From Candidatus Aminicenantota bacterium (lineage in GTDB: Bacteria > Acidobacteriota > Aminicenantia > Aminicenantales > Aminicenantaceae): 44,839 nt of DNA. Positions 32,213-41,029 of this stretch are shown in pieces. The notes below the pieces were generated by a model. The model made no database searches. It was not told the DNA's origin and saw only the letters and a list, made by a program, of their open reading frames with translations. Positions within the stretch are counted from its first letter, which is position 1. Every line of letters starts with the position of its first letter. The stretch spans positions 1 through 44,839 of the forward strand of contig DAOVDU010000008.1 in NCBI GenBank assembly GCA_030669305.1, given 5' to 3'. A program made the translations under genes and the position numbers.

Positions 32213-34750
32213 TTAATAGTCAAGCGAGAGGTTTTTTATTTTATCGAATTGAAGGTATCGGTAGATTTCGCTCATTTCAGGCATGATTTTTTCTTTAAAG
32301 ACGGAAAAGTACTCCTCAGGGCTCGGGAGCTTGCCCGATAAAGCAGCAATAGCTCCTAATTCCGCAGAGCCTAGATAAACACGGGCCTCATCTCCCATGC
32401 GGTTATCGAAGTTTCGCGTAGAAGTCGATATAATCGTTGCCTTAGGACGCACCCTGGCCTGGTTCCCCATACACAAGGAACAGCCAGGAATTTCAGTTCG
32501 CGCACCAATACTGGCATAGATGGAATAATAACCCTCCCTAATTAGTTGCGCTCTATCCATCTTTGTCGGTGGGGTTAACCAAACACGGGTATTCAGATAA
32601 CCTGAGCCTTTGAATATCTTTCCTGCTGCCCGGAAATGTCCGATGTTCGTCATGCAGGACCCGATGAATATCTCATCGATCGAATCTCCAGCCACATCAG
32701 AAAGGAGCTTTACATCATCAGGGTCATTTGGGCAAGCCACGATTGGCTCCTTTATATCTTCGAGGCTAATTTCAAGAACTGCTGCATATTCGGCATTTTC
32801 ATCTCTTCTGAGCAAGTTTGGATCTTCCAGCCATCTCTCGCAAGCTTCTATTCTCCTTTTAAGCGTATCAGCCTTTTTGTAGCCGTTCTCAATCAGTTTT
32901 TCCATCAAGGCGATATTGCTTCTAAGATAACTTGCCACGCTTTCTTCATTGAGAGAAATCGTTCCCCCTGCTGCAGAGCGTTCTGCAGTGGCGTCTGTTA
33001 GCTCGAAAGCCTGCTCGACCCTTAAATCAGGTAAACCTTCCATCTCAACTATCCGTCCATTGAAAATATTTTTCTTTCCTTCTTTCGCTACGGTCAACAA
33101 TCCTTCTTTTATGGCAAAATAGGGAATCGCGTTTACTACATCACGGAGAGTAATTCCAGAATTCAATTCTCCCTTGAACTTTACAAGGACTGATTCAGGC
33201 AAGTCCAGAGGCATGAATCCTAAAGCCCCTGCAAAAGCAACTAGGCCAGAGCCAGCAGGAAAGCTAAGACCTATGGGAAAACGGGTATGAGAATCCCCTG
33301 CAGTACCCATTGTATCAGGGACCAAAAGGCGGTTTAGCCAGGAATGGATAACGCCGTCACCGGGCCTAAGTGCAACACCTTTCCTCTCTACGACAAACTT
33401 AGAAAGGAATTTATGCATTCTCACATCTGAAAGTTTAGGATAAGCGGCTGTATGACAGAAAGATTGCATAAACAGGTCCGACTGAAATTCTATGCAGGCA
33501 AGCTCTTTTAACTCATCTGCAGTCATCGTGCCTGTTGTATCCTGTGAACCTACAGTTGTCATCTTCGGTTCACAGGCTGATCCAGGAAGGACACCATTCT
33601 TATTGACGGCTTTACCCACGATTTTCTGCGCCAGTGAATATCCCTGGCCCTCCTTAGGAGATGGATTTTCAAGGCTAGTAAAAAAGTTCGCTTCCGAAAT
33701 GCCAAGGATTTTTCGTGCCTTGGCCGTTAAGGACCGGCCAATGATCAAGAGAAGCCTCCCGCCGGCCCGGTATTCATCTTTTAGAGTTGCCGGTTGAAAT
33801 TCAAAACTGGCTAACGTTTCTCCACTTTCCCTCGTGATGGTTCCCAATCTGGTGTTAATTGTAATATTCTCACCGATTTTCATCTTCGTCACATCGCACA
33901 TAATCGGCAATCCACCAGAATCTTCGACAGTATTGAAAAAAATCGGGGCAATCAATCCACCAATGACTATTCCACCTCTTCTTTTGTTCGGTACATAAGG
34001 GATGTCTTCCCCAATGTGCCACATTAATGAGTTTGTTGCAGATTTCCTGGAAGAGCCTGTTCCCACAACATCCCCCACAAAGACAACTTGATACCCTTTA
34101 TCACGGAAATTCTTGACTGTATCGATCCCGCCTGGGAATCTCGTCTCTCCCATGGATAGCGCATGGAGAGGAATGTCAGACCTGCTCCAGGCATACTTTG
34201 CAGGAGACAAATCATCTGTGTTGGTCTCTTCTTCAACTTTAAAAACTTTAAGGGAGAATTTTTCCGGAAACTCTGGTTTTGAAAGGAACCAATCTCCGTT
34301 TGCCCATGATATGAGAACTTCTTCGGCAAACCTGTTTTTTTTCGCCATCTCTACGACTTTATCAAAAGTACTGTAAATGAGAATTGTCTTCTTCAATGAT
34401 TCAGCTACCTCACCAGCAAGCTCGCTATCCTCCAAAAGCGATAGCAAAGGCTCGACGTTGTATCCACCCAGCATAGTTCCAAGGAGAAACACGGCTTTTT
34501 TCCTGGAAAGAACAGGAGAGGAAGTATCGCCCTTTGCTACCCTCGTCAGCCAAGCCGCTTTGAGTTTTGCTGAAGGATCAACCCCAGGGGCTACACGGTT
34601 GCTTAAGACGTTTAAAAGGATTTCTTCTTTGCCCTCAGGAGGATTTTTAAGGAGTTGACAGACCTCTTGTACTTCGTCTGGATTTAATGGAAGTGGAGGG
34701 ATACCTTGCAGTTTCCTTTCTGATTCATTTTTAAAATATGATTCTAACAT
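32213..34750 (-). CDS. acnB: Aconitate hydratase B (bifunctional with 2-methylisocitrate dehydratase)
   Basis: AcnB interconverts citrate and isocitrate through a [4Fe-4S] cluster, and can also use 2-methylisocitrate. The 845-residue protein has the AcnB-specific order: an N-terminal HEAT-like domain (MLESYFKNESERKLQGIPPL), an early swivelling domain (GDVVGTGSSRKSATNSL), then the catalytic domains. Cluster cysteines lie in GSCMTNIGHF (Cys about 692) and PGCSLCMGNQ (about 755 and 758). The length is near the family norm of about 865. It lies on the minus strand while the following TCA genes are on the plus strand. It is enclosed between two inverted repeat arms. The start has GGGAG upstream. 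Confidence 0.95.
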   Translation of the reverse strand: MLESYFKNESERKLQGIPPLPLNPDEVQEVCQLLKNPPEGKEEILLNVLSNRVAPGVDPSAKLKAAWLTRVAKGDTSSPVLSRKKAVFLLGTMLGGYNVEPLLSLLEDSELAGEVAESLKKTILIYSTFDKVVEMAKKNRFAEEVLISWANGDWFLSKPEFPEKFSLKVFKVEEETNTDDLSPAKYAWSRSDIPLHALSMGETRFPGGIDTVKNFRDKGYQVVFVGDVVGTGSSRKSATNSLMWHIGEDIPYVPNKRRGGIVIGGLIAPIFFNTVEDSGGLPIMCDVTKMKIGENITINTRLGTITRESGETLASFEFQPATLKDEYRAGGRLLLIIGRSLTAKARKILGISEANFFTSLENPSPKEGQGYSLAQKIVGKAVNKNGVLPGSACEPKMTTVGSQDTTGTMTADELKELACIEFQSDLFMQSFCHTAAYPKLSDVRMHKFLSKFVVERKGVALRPGDGVIHSWLNRLLVPDTMGTAGDSHTRFPIGLSFPAGSGLVAFAGALGFMPLDLPESVLVKFKGELNSGITLRDVVNAIPYFAIKEGLLTVAKEGKKNIFNGRIVEMEGLPDLRVEQAFELTDATAERSAAGGTISLNEESVASYLRSNIALMEKLIENGYKKADTLKRRIEACERWLEDPNLLRRDENAEYAAVLEISLEDIKEPIVACPNDPDDVKLLSDVAGDSIDEIFIGSCMTNIGHFRAAGKIFKGSGYLNTRVWLTPPTKMDRAQLIREGYYSIYASIGARTEIPGCSLCMGNQARVRPKATIISTSTRNFDNRMGDEARVYLGSAELGAIAALSGKLPSPEEYFSVFKEKIMPEMSEIYRYLQFDKIKNLSLDY

Positions 34751-34835
34751 TGCTACTGCTCCCTTCTAAATTGATTATAATATTGGGATATTTCTCTGTT
34801 TGCGAAGATAATGAGTTAATATATAACAGAAGAAC

Positions 34836-35018
34836 AAAAAGTTCAAATAACAACGCTCCGCCAAGAATTCAAATTTCAAATTCCAAATACCAAACAAGCA
34901 CCTAAATTCCAATGACCGAAACTTATATTGGTTTAATGTTGAAGGTTTAATGTTAAAGGATTAATAACTAAATTAAAAATATAAATACCTTAAACCTTAA
35001 ACTTTAAACCTTAAACTG
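34836..35018. repeat. Right arm of the long inverted repeat pair around acnB
   Basis: This is the opposite-sense counterpart of 31990-32200 (see there) and starts about 86 bases upstream of the acnB start codon. Together with the AT-rich block at 35035-35145 it fills most of the 500-bp gap between acnB and icd. No gene is visible in that gap. Confidence 0.8.
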
Positions 35019-35034
35019 GTTTGTTTGTGATTTA

Positions 35035-35145
35035 GGTAATTGGAATTTGTTTGGAATTTGGGATTTAGGATTTGGAATTTTATTTGTATTGCTTCAAAGA
35101 CTCGAATATTTGAATTTTGGATTTCATTTGTAATTTGAACTTTAT
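35035..35145. repeat. TTGGAATTTGG-type repeat block
   Basis: Degenerate TTGGAATTT, GGATTTAGGATTTGG and ATTTGTAATTTGAAC units lie next to the right inverted arm. The end of the block (about 35118-35145) is a direct-orientation relative of 32171-32198. There is no coding potential. Confidence 0.55.
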
Positions 35146-35178
35146 CATTTTTGGAAGATAAAAATATTGTATAAAAAG

Positions 35179-35205
35179 TTGATTTTACTCAGAAAAAATT
35201 ATAAT
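35179..35205 (+). promoter_or_regulatory. Possible promoter for icd
   Basis: TTGATT (35179-35184) and TATAAT (35200-35205) are separated by only 15 bp, so the match is weak. The TATAAT is well placed 46 bases before ATG 35252. Confidence 0.35.
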
Positions 35206-35251
35206 ATTCTTAATTCATTAATTTATTTACTTCATATAGGGAGGATTAATC

Positions 35252-36448
35252 ATGGATTATACTGCTATCGAGAAAGCCAAAGAATATTTTGGCCAGATTG
35301 TTGAAGAACAGCTAAAACGTGTAGAGGAATTAAAAAATGCTCAAGACTGGATCGACTATTCTCAGCTCAAACCCATTATCGTTGGAATCATCGGTGGTGA
35401 CGGAATTGGGCCTCACATCGCCGCAGAATCCCGCCGAGTTTTAGAATTTATTCTTCAGGAGGAAGTAAAAAACGGAAAAGTTGAATTTCGTGATATTGAA
35501 GGACTAACCATTGAAAACCGTGCCGAGCAAAATAAGTCCATTCCCGATGATATTCTAGAAGAGATAAAGAAATGCCATGTCATCCTTAAAGGCCCAACCA
35601 CCACACCCAGAAGAGGAGATCCCTGGCCGAATATTGAAAGCTGCAATGTTTCCATGCGGCGATATTTGGATTTATTTGCGAATGTCAGGCCTGTAAAAGT
35701 ACCCAAAGAAGGAATTGACTGGATGTTTTTCCGAGAGAACACCGAAGGTGCCTATATAATGGGCAGTAAAGGAATCAATGTGACCGATGATTTGGCTTTT
35801 GATTTTAAAGTTATAACCTCTCAAGGCGCAGAAAGGATTATCCGCCTTGCTTTCGAATATGCAAAAAAAAATAATATCAACAAGGTCACCATTGTGACCA
35901 AGGCCAATGTTATAAAAACATCTGACGGAAAATTCTTGGATATAGGATACAAGATTGCTAAAGAATATCCTGGAATCGAATGCGATGATTGGTACATTGA
36001 CATCATGACAGCCAAGCTTGTTGATCCCAAACGCAGAACACAATTCAAGGTAATAGTCCTCCCCAACCTGTATGGAGACATTCTCACTGACGAAGCTGCA
36101 GAATTCCAGGGAGGAGTAGGAACGGCAGGAAGTGCTAACATCGGAAAGCGCTATGCCATGTTTGAAGCTATTCATGGCTCTGCTCCCCGCATGGTCAGAG
36201 AAGGCAGGGCTCAGTATGCAGACCCATGCAGCATGATCCGGGCTGCTGCCATGTTAGTTAACCACATAGGATATTCTAAAAGAGCCAAGAATCTGGAGAT
36301 GGCTTTAGATGTCTGCGGAAATTATGAGAAAAAACTTGTTATCACAGGAAGATCTACAGGAGCCACTGGGGCTGAATATGCTGACTATCTCATGGAAACT
36401 CTCCAGGATCCAAAATTAAAAGAAAGGTGGGAGAGTTACACAAAATAA
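35252..36448 (+). CDS. icd: Isocitrate dehydrogenase
   Basis: This enzyme oxidatively decarboxylates isocitrate to 2-oxoglutarate. The 398-residue protein is a beta-decarboxylating dehydrogenase with an N-terminal 40-residue extension. It has the nucleotide loop GIIGGDGIGPH and the substrate loop SCNVSMRRYLDLFANVRPV (Ser130, Asn132, Arg136), which correspond to E. coli Ser113, Asn115 and Arg119 and favour isocitrate over isopropylmalate. DEAAEFQGGVGTAGSANIG is the metal/cofactor part. After GSAP the cofactor residues are Arg-Met, not Lys-Tyr (NADP type) or Asp-Ile (NAD type), so the cofactor is open. The start is supported by GGGAGG upstream. It is part of the TCA block. Confidence 0.9.
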   Translation: MDYTAIEKAKEYFGQIVEEQLKRVEELKNAQDWIDYSQLKPIIVGIIGGDGIGPHIAAESRRVLEFILQEEVKNGKVEFRDIEGLTIENRAEQNKSIPDDILEEIKKCHVILKGPTTTPRRGDPWPNIESCNVSMRRYLDLFANVRPVKVPKEGIDWMFFRENTEGAYIMGSKGINVTDDLAFDFKVITSQGAERIIRLAFEYAKKNNINKVTIVTKANVIKTSDGKFLDIGYKIAKEYPGIECDDWYIDIMTAKLVDPKRRTQFKVIVLPNLYGDILTDEAAEFQGGVGTAGSANIGKRYAMFEAIHGSAPRMVREGRAQYADPCSMIRAAAMLVNHIGYSKRAKNLEMALDVCGNYEKKLVITGRSTGATGAEYADYLMETLQDPKLKERWESYTK

Positions 36449-36514
36449 AATTGTGAATCTTTAACCCTAAATCATAAACCAAAGAGTAAACAAAAAAGTG
36501 ATTTAAAAATTTAA

Positions 36515-36549
36515 TTGGTTAGAATAAAATAATCTATATTCTTAACCAA
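36515..36549 (+). promoter_or_regulatory. Hairpin in the mdh leader
   Basis: TTGGTTAGAATA (36515-36526) pairs with TATTCTTAACCAA (36537-36549) with one bulge, ending 12 bases before the AAAGGAGG site of mdh. It could be a leader structure or mRNA processing signal. There is no T-run. Confidence 0.4.
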
Positions 36550-36572
36550 ACAATTTTAAAGGAGGTATTATA

Positions 36573-37499
36573 ATGAGAAAAAAGATAACCGTTATCGGAG
36601 CTGGCCATGTCGGAGAAGTAACTGCTTTTAAAATTTCCGAACAAGAATTGGGAGATGTTCTGCTGCTGGATATTATCGAAGATATGCCAATTGGAAAAGG
36701 TTTGGATATGCGCGAGGGCGGACCAGTCGGCAAGTATGATTCCAGTACTTTTGGAACAAATTCTTATGAAGACACAGTGAATTCAGATATTGTGGTCATC
36801 ACTGCTGGAGTTCCCAGAAAGCCGGGAATGAGCCGGGATGAACTTGTTGGAACAAATTTTGGAATCGTCAAATCGGTCACTGAAAATGTCATCAAATATT
36901 CTCCTGACGCCTTGCTGCTTGTGGTCTCTAATCCCCTAGATGCCATGGTTTATACTGCTTTCAAAACCAGCGGATTCCCTAAGAACAGAGTCTTCGGAAT
37001 GGCAGGAATTCTGGATACTACCCGCTTCAGGGCATTCTTATCCATGGAGACCAATGTCTCTGTGGAGAGTATCCAGGCTCTAGTCCTGGGAGGTCATGGA
37101 GACACTATGGTTCCCTTTGCCCGATACACCACAATTGCCGGAATCCCTGTATCCCAATTCATTCCTCAAGATAGACTTGATGCTATCATCGAGAGAACGA
37201 GAAAAGGCGGCGGTGAAATCGTCAAATACCTGAAAACTGGGAGCGCTTACTATGCACCTTCCCTGGCCATAACCGAGATGGTCGAATCCATCGTCAAAGA
37301 CAAGAAGAAAATTCTCCCCTGCGCTGCTTATCTTGAAGGAGAATATGGAATCAATGGCATCTATTTCGGAGTTCCTGTTAAATTAGGAGCCAACGGAGTT
37401 GAAGAAATAATAGAGATCGACCTGACAGAAGAAGAAAAGCAAGCCATCAAAAAATCCGAAGCTGCTGTTCGCAACGTCATCGACCTGTTAAAATTTTAA
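36573..37499 (+). CDS. mdh: Malate dehydrogenase (LDH-like type)
   Basis: This enzyme interconverts malate and oxaloacetate with NAD. The 308-residue protein has the Rossmann motif VIGAGHVGE (7-15), an acidic residue after beta2 (LLDI, Asp33) favouring NAD, and the malate-specific loop [11 protein letters not shown] with Arg82 and Arg88. The catalytic His lies in GGHGDTMVP. The Arg in the loop separates it from lactate dehydrogenases. AAAGGAGG lies seven bases before the ATG. The fumarase beta gene starts six bases after its stop, so the two are co-transcribed. Confidence 0.96.
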   Translation: MRKKITVIGAGHVGEVTAFKISEQELGDVLLLDIIEDMPIGKGLDMREGGPVGKYDSSTFGTNSYEDTVNSDIVVITAGVPRKPGMSRDELVGTNFGIVKSVTENVIKYSPDALLLVVSNPLDAMVYTAFKTSGFPKNRVFGMAGILDTTRFRAFLSMETNVSVESIQALVLGGHGDTMVPFARYTTIAGIPVSQFIPQDRLDAIIERTRKGGGEIVKYLKTGSAYYAPSLAITEMVESIVKDKKKILPCAAYLEGEYGINGIYFGVPVKLGANGVEEIIEIDLTEEEKQAIKKSEAAVRNVIDLLKF

Positions 37500-37505
37500 A
37501 GGAAA

Positions 37506-38057
37506 ATGGCGGATCATCGAATCGAAACACCAGTTACTGATGAAGTTATAGAAAAGCTTCGGGCAGGAGATCGAATCTACATCACAGGGTACCTCTATAC
37601 AGGAAGAGACTCTGCACATAAAAAACTGATAGATCTTGTCAAGGAAGACAAGGAACTTCCTATAGATGTAAAAGGGCAGTTTATCTACTATGTAGGCCCA
37701 ACACCAGCGAGACCTGGAAAGCCCATCGGATCTGCAGGCCCCACAACAAGCTACAGAATGGACTCTTACGCTCCGACCCTTCACGCCTTGGGACTCAAAG
37801 GCACGATTGGAAAAGGATCCCGGAGTGAAGAAGTCAAAGAAGCCCTAAAAAAACACAAGGCTGTCTATTTAGCCGCAGTAGGTGGGGCAGGAGCTCTTAT
37901 CTCAAAAAGTATTGTAGGTGCTGAAGTCATCGCTTATCCCGAATTAGGCCCTGAAGCCATCAGAAAAGTCCAGGTCGAGGATTTTCCCTGCATTGTTATC
38001 AATGACATGTACGGCGGAGACCTGTACGAGGAAGGAAAAAAGCAGTATCAAAAATAA
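37506..38057 (+). CDS. Fumarate hydratase class I, beta subunit (C-terminal domain)
   Basis: This 183-residue protein matches the beta subunit of two-component class I fumarases / L-tartrate dehydratases. It begins MADHRIETPVTDEVIEKLRA and carries GYLYTGRDSAHKKLIDL, YYVGPTPARPGKPIGSAGPT and AAVGGAGALISKSIVGAEV. The Fe-S-carrying alpha subunit is not in the window, which is unusual because both are normally adjacent. It therefore needs an alpha partner encoded elsewhere. It is tightly coupled to mdh (six-base gap), supporting a role in malate-fumarate interconversion. Confidence 0.9.
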   Translation: MADHRIETPVTDEVIEKLRAGDRIYITGYLYTGRDSAHKKLIDLVKEDKELPIDVKGQFIYYVGPTPARPGKPIGSAGPTTSYRMDSYAPTLHALGLKGTIGKGSRSEEVKEALKKHKAVYLAAVGGAGALISKSIVGAEVIAYPELGPEAIRKVQVEDFPCIVINDMYGGDLYEEGKKQYQK

Positions 38058-38067
38058 GTAGAATACA

Positions 38068-38186
38068 GAATTCAGGAGACAGAAGGCAGCAAGCAGTTTG
38101 CAATAGAGTGAATAGGTTGAACAGCTAAAATCTAGAATGGCTGTTAAGGATAATTTCTTTACTTTTAAATTCTGACTCTTGAATTC
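38068..38186. repeat. Interrupted inverted repeat between fumarase beta and sucC
   Basis: GAATTCAGGAGACAGAA (38068-38084) is nearly the reverse complement of 38170-38186 (15 of 17 positions), with an 85-bp loop. It fills most of the 156-bp gap between the fumarase beta gene and sucC. No gene is visible within. Confidence 0.6.
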
Positions 38187-38213
38187 CATAACTACCGCAT
38201 AAGGATTAGTACA

Positions 38214-39374
38214 ATGAAAATACACGAGTATCAAGCCAAACAAATCCTCAGTCAATTTGGAGTACAAATTCCAAGAGGAGAAGTTGCTGACACCCCTTCA
38301 AAAGCTCGCGAAATCGCAGAAAAAATCGGCCCTAAGGTTGTTCTCAAGGCCCAGGTTCATGCAGGCGGAAGAGGAAAAGGAGGTGGCATTAAACTTGTCA
38401 ATACTCCTGAGGAGACAGAAAAGCTCGCCCAGGAAATGATCGGGATGACACTCGTCACTCATCAAACAGGACCAGAAGGAAAACTGGTCAGAAGAATCAT
38501 GGTTGAAGAAGCTCTTGATCTCGACAAAGAGTTGTATGTCGGAATCGTCATTGACAGGGCCAAAGAAGCGCCTGTTGTCATGGCTTCATCTGAAGGAGGA
38601 GTTGAAATTGAGAAAGTTGCGGCCGAGACTCCAGAGCTTATTTTCAAAGAATACATAAATCCCGCCACAGGATTTCAAGCTTTCCAGGCAAGAAAGCTGG
38701 CTTTTAAGCTCGGACTTGTGGGCAATACCTTGAAACAAGCAGTAAAGTTTATCTTAGGGCTTTACAAGGTTTTCGAATCTGCAGATGCATCTCTTGCTGA
38801 AATTAACCCCTTGCTCATCACCAAACAGGGAAATGTACTTGCTCTGGATGCGAAAATTAATATCGATGATAATGCTCTTCTCCGTCATCCTGATATCAAG
38901 GAGATGAGAGACTTCGACGAAGAAGAGCCATTAGAAGTTGAAGCCTCAAAGTACGACCTGAATTATATCAAACTTGACGGAAATGTGGGCTGTATGGTTA
39001 ACGGAGCAGGCTTGGCTATGGCGACCATGGATCTCATCATGCACACAGGTGGAAAACCTGCAAACTTTCTTGATGTGGGCGGAGGAGTCTCGGAAGAATC
39101 AGTCAAGAATGCATTCAAAATTCTTGTCTCGGATAAAGATGTCAAAGCAGCCTTGATCAATATTTTCGGCGGCATTGTCCGCTGCGACCTGGTGGCTAGT
39201 GGCATCGTTAAAGCTGCAAAAGAATTGGACCTCAAGGTTCCGATGGTTGTCAGGCTGGAGGGTACAAATGTTGAGCTTGGTAAAAAGATTTTAAATGAAT
39301 CCGGGCTTTCATTCTACTCAGCATCAAGCATGAAAGAGGCGGCTGAAAAAGTTGTTCCTCTTGCCCAACAATAA
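38214..39374 (+). CDS. sucC: Succinyl-CoA ligase, beta subunit
   Basis: SucC is the ATP-grasp subunit that, with SucD, converts succinyl-CoA plus NDP to succinate plus NTP. The 386-residue protein begins [20 protein letters not shown]. It has the ATP-grasp glycine loop [15 protein letters not shown], the magnesium-binding LAEINPLL, and the C-terminal CoA-domain segment [17 protein letters not shown]. An AAGGAT site precedes the ATG. sucD follows 14 bases downstream. It would use succinyl-CoA from the methylmalonyl-CoA mutase encoded at 28598-30657. Confidence 0.96.
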   Translation: MKIHEYQAKQILSQFGVQIPRGEVADTPSKAREIAEKIGPKVVLKAQVHAGGRGKGGGIKLVNTPEETEKLAQEMIGMTLVTHQTGPEGKLVRRIMVEEALDLDKELYVGIVIDRAKEAPVVMASSEGGVEIEKVAAETPELIFKEYINPATGFQAFQARKLAFKLGLVGNTLKQAVKFILGLYKVFESADASLAEINPLLITKQGNVLALDAKINIDDNALLRHPDIKEMRDFDEEEPLEVEASKYDLNYIKLDGNVGCMVNGAGLAMATMDLIMHTGGKPANFLDVGGGVSEESVKNAFKILVSDKDVKAALINIFGGIVRCDLVASGIVKAAKELDLKVPMVVRLEGTNVELGKKILNESGLSFYSASSMKEAAEKVVPLAQQ

Positions 39375-39388
39375 GATAGGAGTGGATC

Positions 39389-40258
39389 ATGAGTATTTTA
39401 ATCGATGAGACTACTAGAGTCGTAATTCAAGGAATCACAGGAGGTGAAGGAACATTCCACACACAAAGGATGCAGGAATACGGAACAAAAGTCGTCGCAG
39501 GAGTCACACCTGGCAAAGGAGGACAGACTCATCTAGGAGCTCCTGTTTTTAACACAGTAGAAGATGCCGTGAAAGAAGAAGGAGCCAATGCCGCTGCTAT
39601 TTTTGTCCCGCCATTTTTTGCAGCCGACGCAATCATGGAAGCTGCTGATGCAGGAGTAAAAGTTGTCGTATGCATCACAGAAGGAATTCCTACTTTTAAT
39701 ATGATTAAAGTCAAACAGCTCCTGAAATGTAAAGACTGCAGTCTCATAGGCCCAAATACTCCTGGAGTCATATCCCCAGGAAAATGTAAAATAGGGATCA
39801 TGCCCGGTCACATCCACACTCCTGGAACAATCGGCATTATCTCCCGTTCCGGAACTTTAACTTACGAAGCAGTACAGCAGGTATCACAGCAAGGGTACGG
39901 ACAGTCTTCAGCTATCGGCATTGGCGGTGACCCAATAGTCGGTTTAAAATTTATCGATCTTTTAAAGCTGTTTAAAGAAGATAAAGACACAGAAGCCGTA
40001 ATCCTCATCGGAGAGATCGGAGGGACAGCCGAAGAAGAGGCCGCGGAATACATAAAGAAAGAATTTAATAAACCTGTGGCCAGCTTCATTGCCGGCCAGA
40101 CAGCTCCCCCTGGAAGACGAATGGGCCATGCAGGTGCCATTATCGCTGGAGGAAAAGGAACAGCCAAAGAAAAGATGAAAGCTCTTGAAGATGCTGGAGT
40201 TTTTGTGGCCAAGAGTCCGGCCGAAATCGGAGCCAAAATCAAAGAAGCTTTATCTTAA
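39389..40258 (+). CDS. sucD: Succinyl-CoA ligase, alpha subunit
   Basis: SucD carries the phospho-histidine of the ligase. The 289-residue protein has the CoA-binding [18 protein letters not shown] (16-33), [12 protein letters not shown] and [11 protein letters not shown], and the active-site RMGHAGAII with His247. AGGAG lies upstream of the ATG. It is in operon with sucC. The order sucC-sucD and spacing are the usual ones. Confidence 0.97.
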   Translation: MSILIDETTRVVIQGITGGEGTFHTQRMQEYGTKVVAGVTPGKGGQTHLGAPVFNTVEDAVKEEGANAAAIFVPPFFAADAIMEAADAGVKVVVCITEGIPTFNMIKVKQLLKCKDCSLIGPNTPGVISPGKCKIGIMPGHIHTPGTIGIISRSGTLTYEAVQQVSQQGYGQSSAIGIGGDPIVGLKFIDLLKLFKEDKDTEAVILIGEIGGTAEEEAAEYIKKEFNKPVASFIAGQTAPPGRRMGHAGAIIAGGKGTAKEKMKALEDAGVFVAKSPAEIGAKIKEALS

Positions 40259-40279
40259 GTAAGAGCTAGAAAGACTAGA

Positions 40280-40981
40280 ATGGCACAAAAACTAAAAGTC
40301 GACTTCCATATTCACACCTCTGAAGATCCTACAGAACACATACCCTACAACGCCTTTCAACTCATCCATAAGGCGAGCCAGGAAGTATTCGACGCAATTG
40401 CAATCACCAATCATAATGTTGTCACATATAACAAAGACTTAGTCAGTTTCGCAGAAAAAAAAGGAATCCTTCTTCTTCCAGGAATGGAAGCTACATTCTC
40501 CAATAAACATGTCTTAATCATCAATCCCGATTTCAAAAAAAATCCTTTGAATAGGCCTTTAGAAGATCTTTCTAAAATAAAAAATAACACAAACCTGATA
40601 ATCGCCCCTCATCCTTTCTTCCCAACATCAAAATCACTGAAATCTACTCTGTTTCCGTATCTATCTTTTTTTGATGCGATTGAATTTTCTCATTACTATA
40701 ACCATGTTATAAACTGCAACAAAAAGGCCGTAGAAATGGCCAATCTATACAATAAGCCTTTAGTAGGAACTTCGGACTGCCACAATCTCTGGCAGCTTGG
40801 AACAACCTATGCTCTTATAGAAGCAGAAAAAGAGCCTTTATCCATAATCGAAGCTGTAAAAAAGGGAAAAATCGAACTCTGTACCACTCCATTTTCCCTT
40901 ATCTCCATGAGCAGGGTTGCTGTGAATTTTTATCTATCTAAAAGATTCAAGGCTTTATACAAGCTTAAACTTGTTCCTTGA
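40280..40981 (+). CDS. PHP-domain metal-dependent phosphoesterase
   Basis: This 233-residue protein has the PHP metal-binding set: FHIHTSED (9-16), AITNHNVVTY, LLPGMEATF, APHPFFP and VGTSDCHN, which together make a trinuclear metal site. PHP proteins hydrolyse phosphoesters (for example histidinol phosphate, DNA ends or nucleotides). The substrate here is unknown, and it lacks a polymerase or other fused domain. It starts 21 bases after sucD and may be in the same transcript. A near-perfect hairpin overlaps its stop. Confidence 0.85.
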   Translation: MAQKLKVDFHIHTSEDPTEHIPYNAFQLIHKASQEVFDAIAITNHNVVTYNKDLVSFAEKKGILLLPGMEATFSNKHVLIINPDFKKNPLNRPLEDLSKIKNNTNLIIAPHPFFPTSKSLKSTLFPYLSFFDAIEFSHYYNHVINCNKKAVEMANLYNKPLVGTSDCHNLWQLGTTYALIEAEKEPLSIIEAVKKGKIELCTTPFSLISMSRVAVNFYLSKRFKALYKLKLVP

Positions 40982-40999
40982 GAATAAATTTATCTCAAG
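40977..40999 (+). terminator. Hairpin overlapping the PHP gene stop
   Basis: CTTGAG (40977-40982) pairs with CTCAAG (40994-40999), and the inner ATAAA/TTTAT extends the stem with one bulged base. It lies at the PHP stop. There is no T-run, so it may be an mRNA end-stabiliser rather than an intrinsic terminator. Confidence 0.4.
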
Positions 41000-41029
41000 A
41001 ATAAAATATATTCCATAAGGAGGGTGCGT

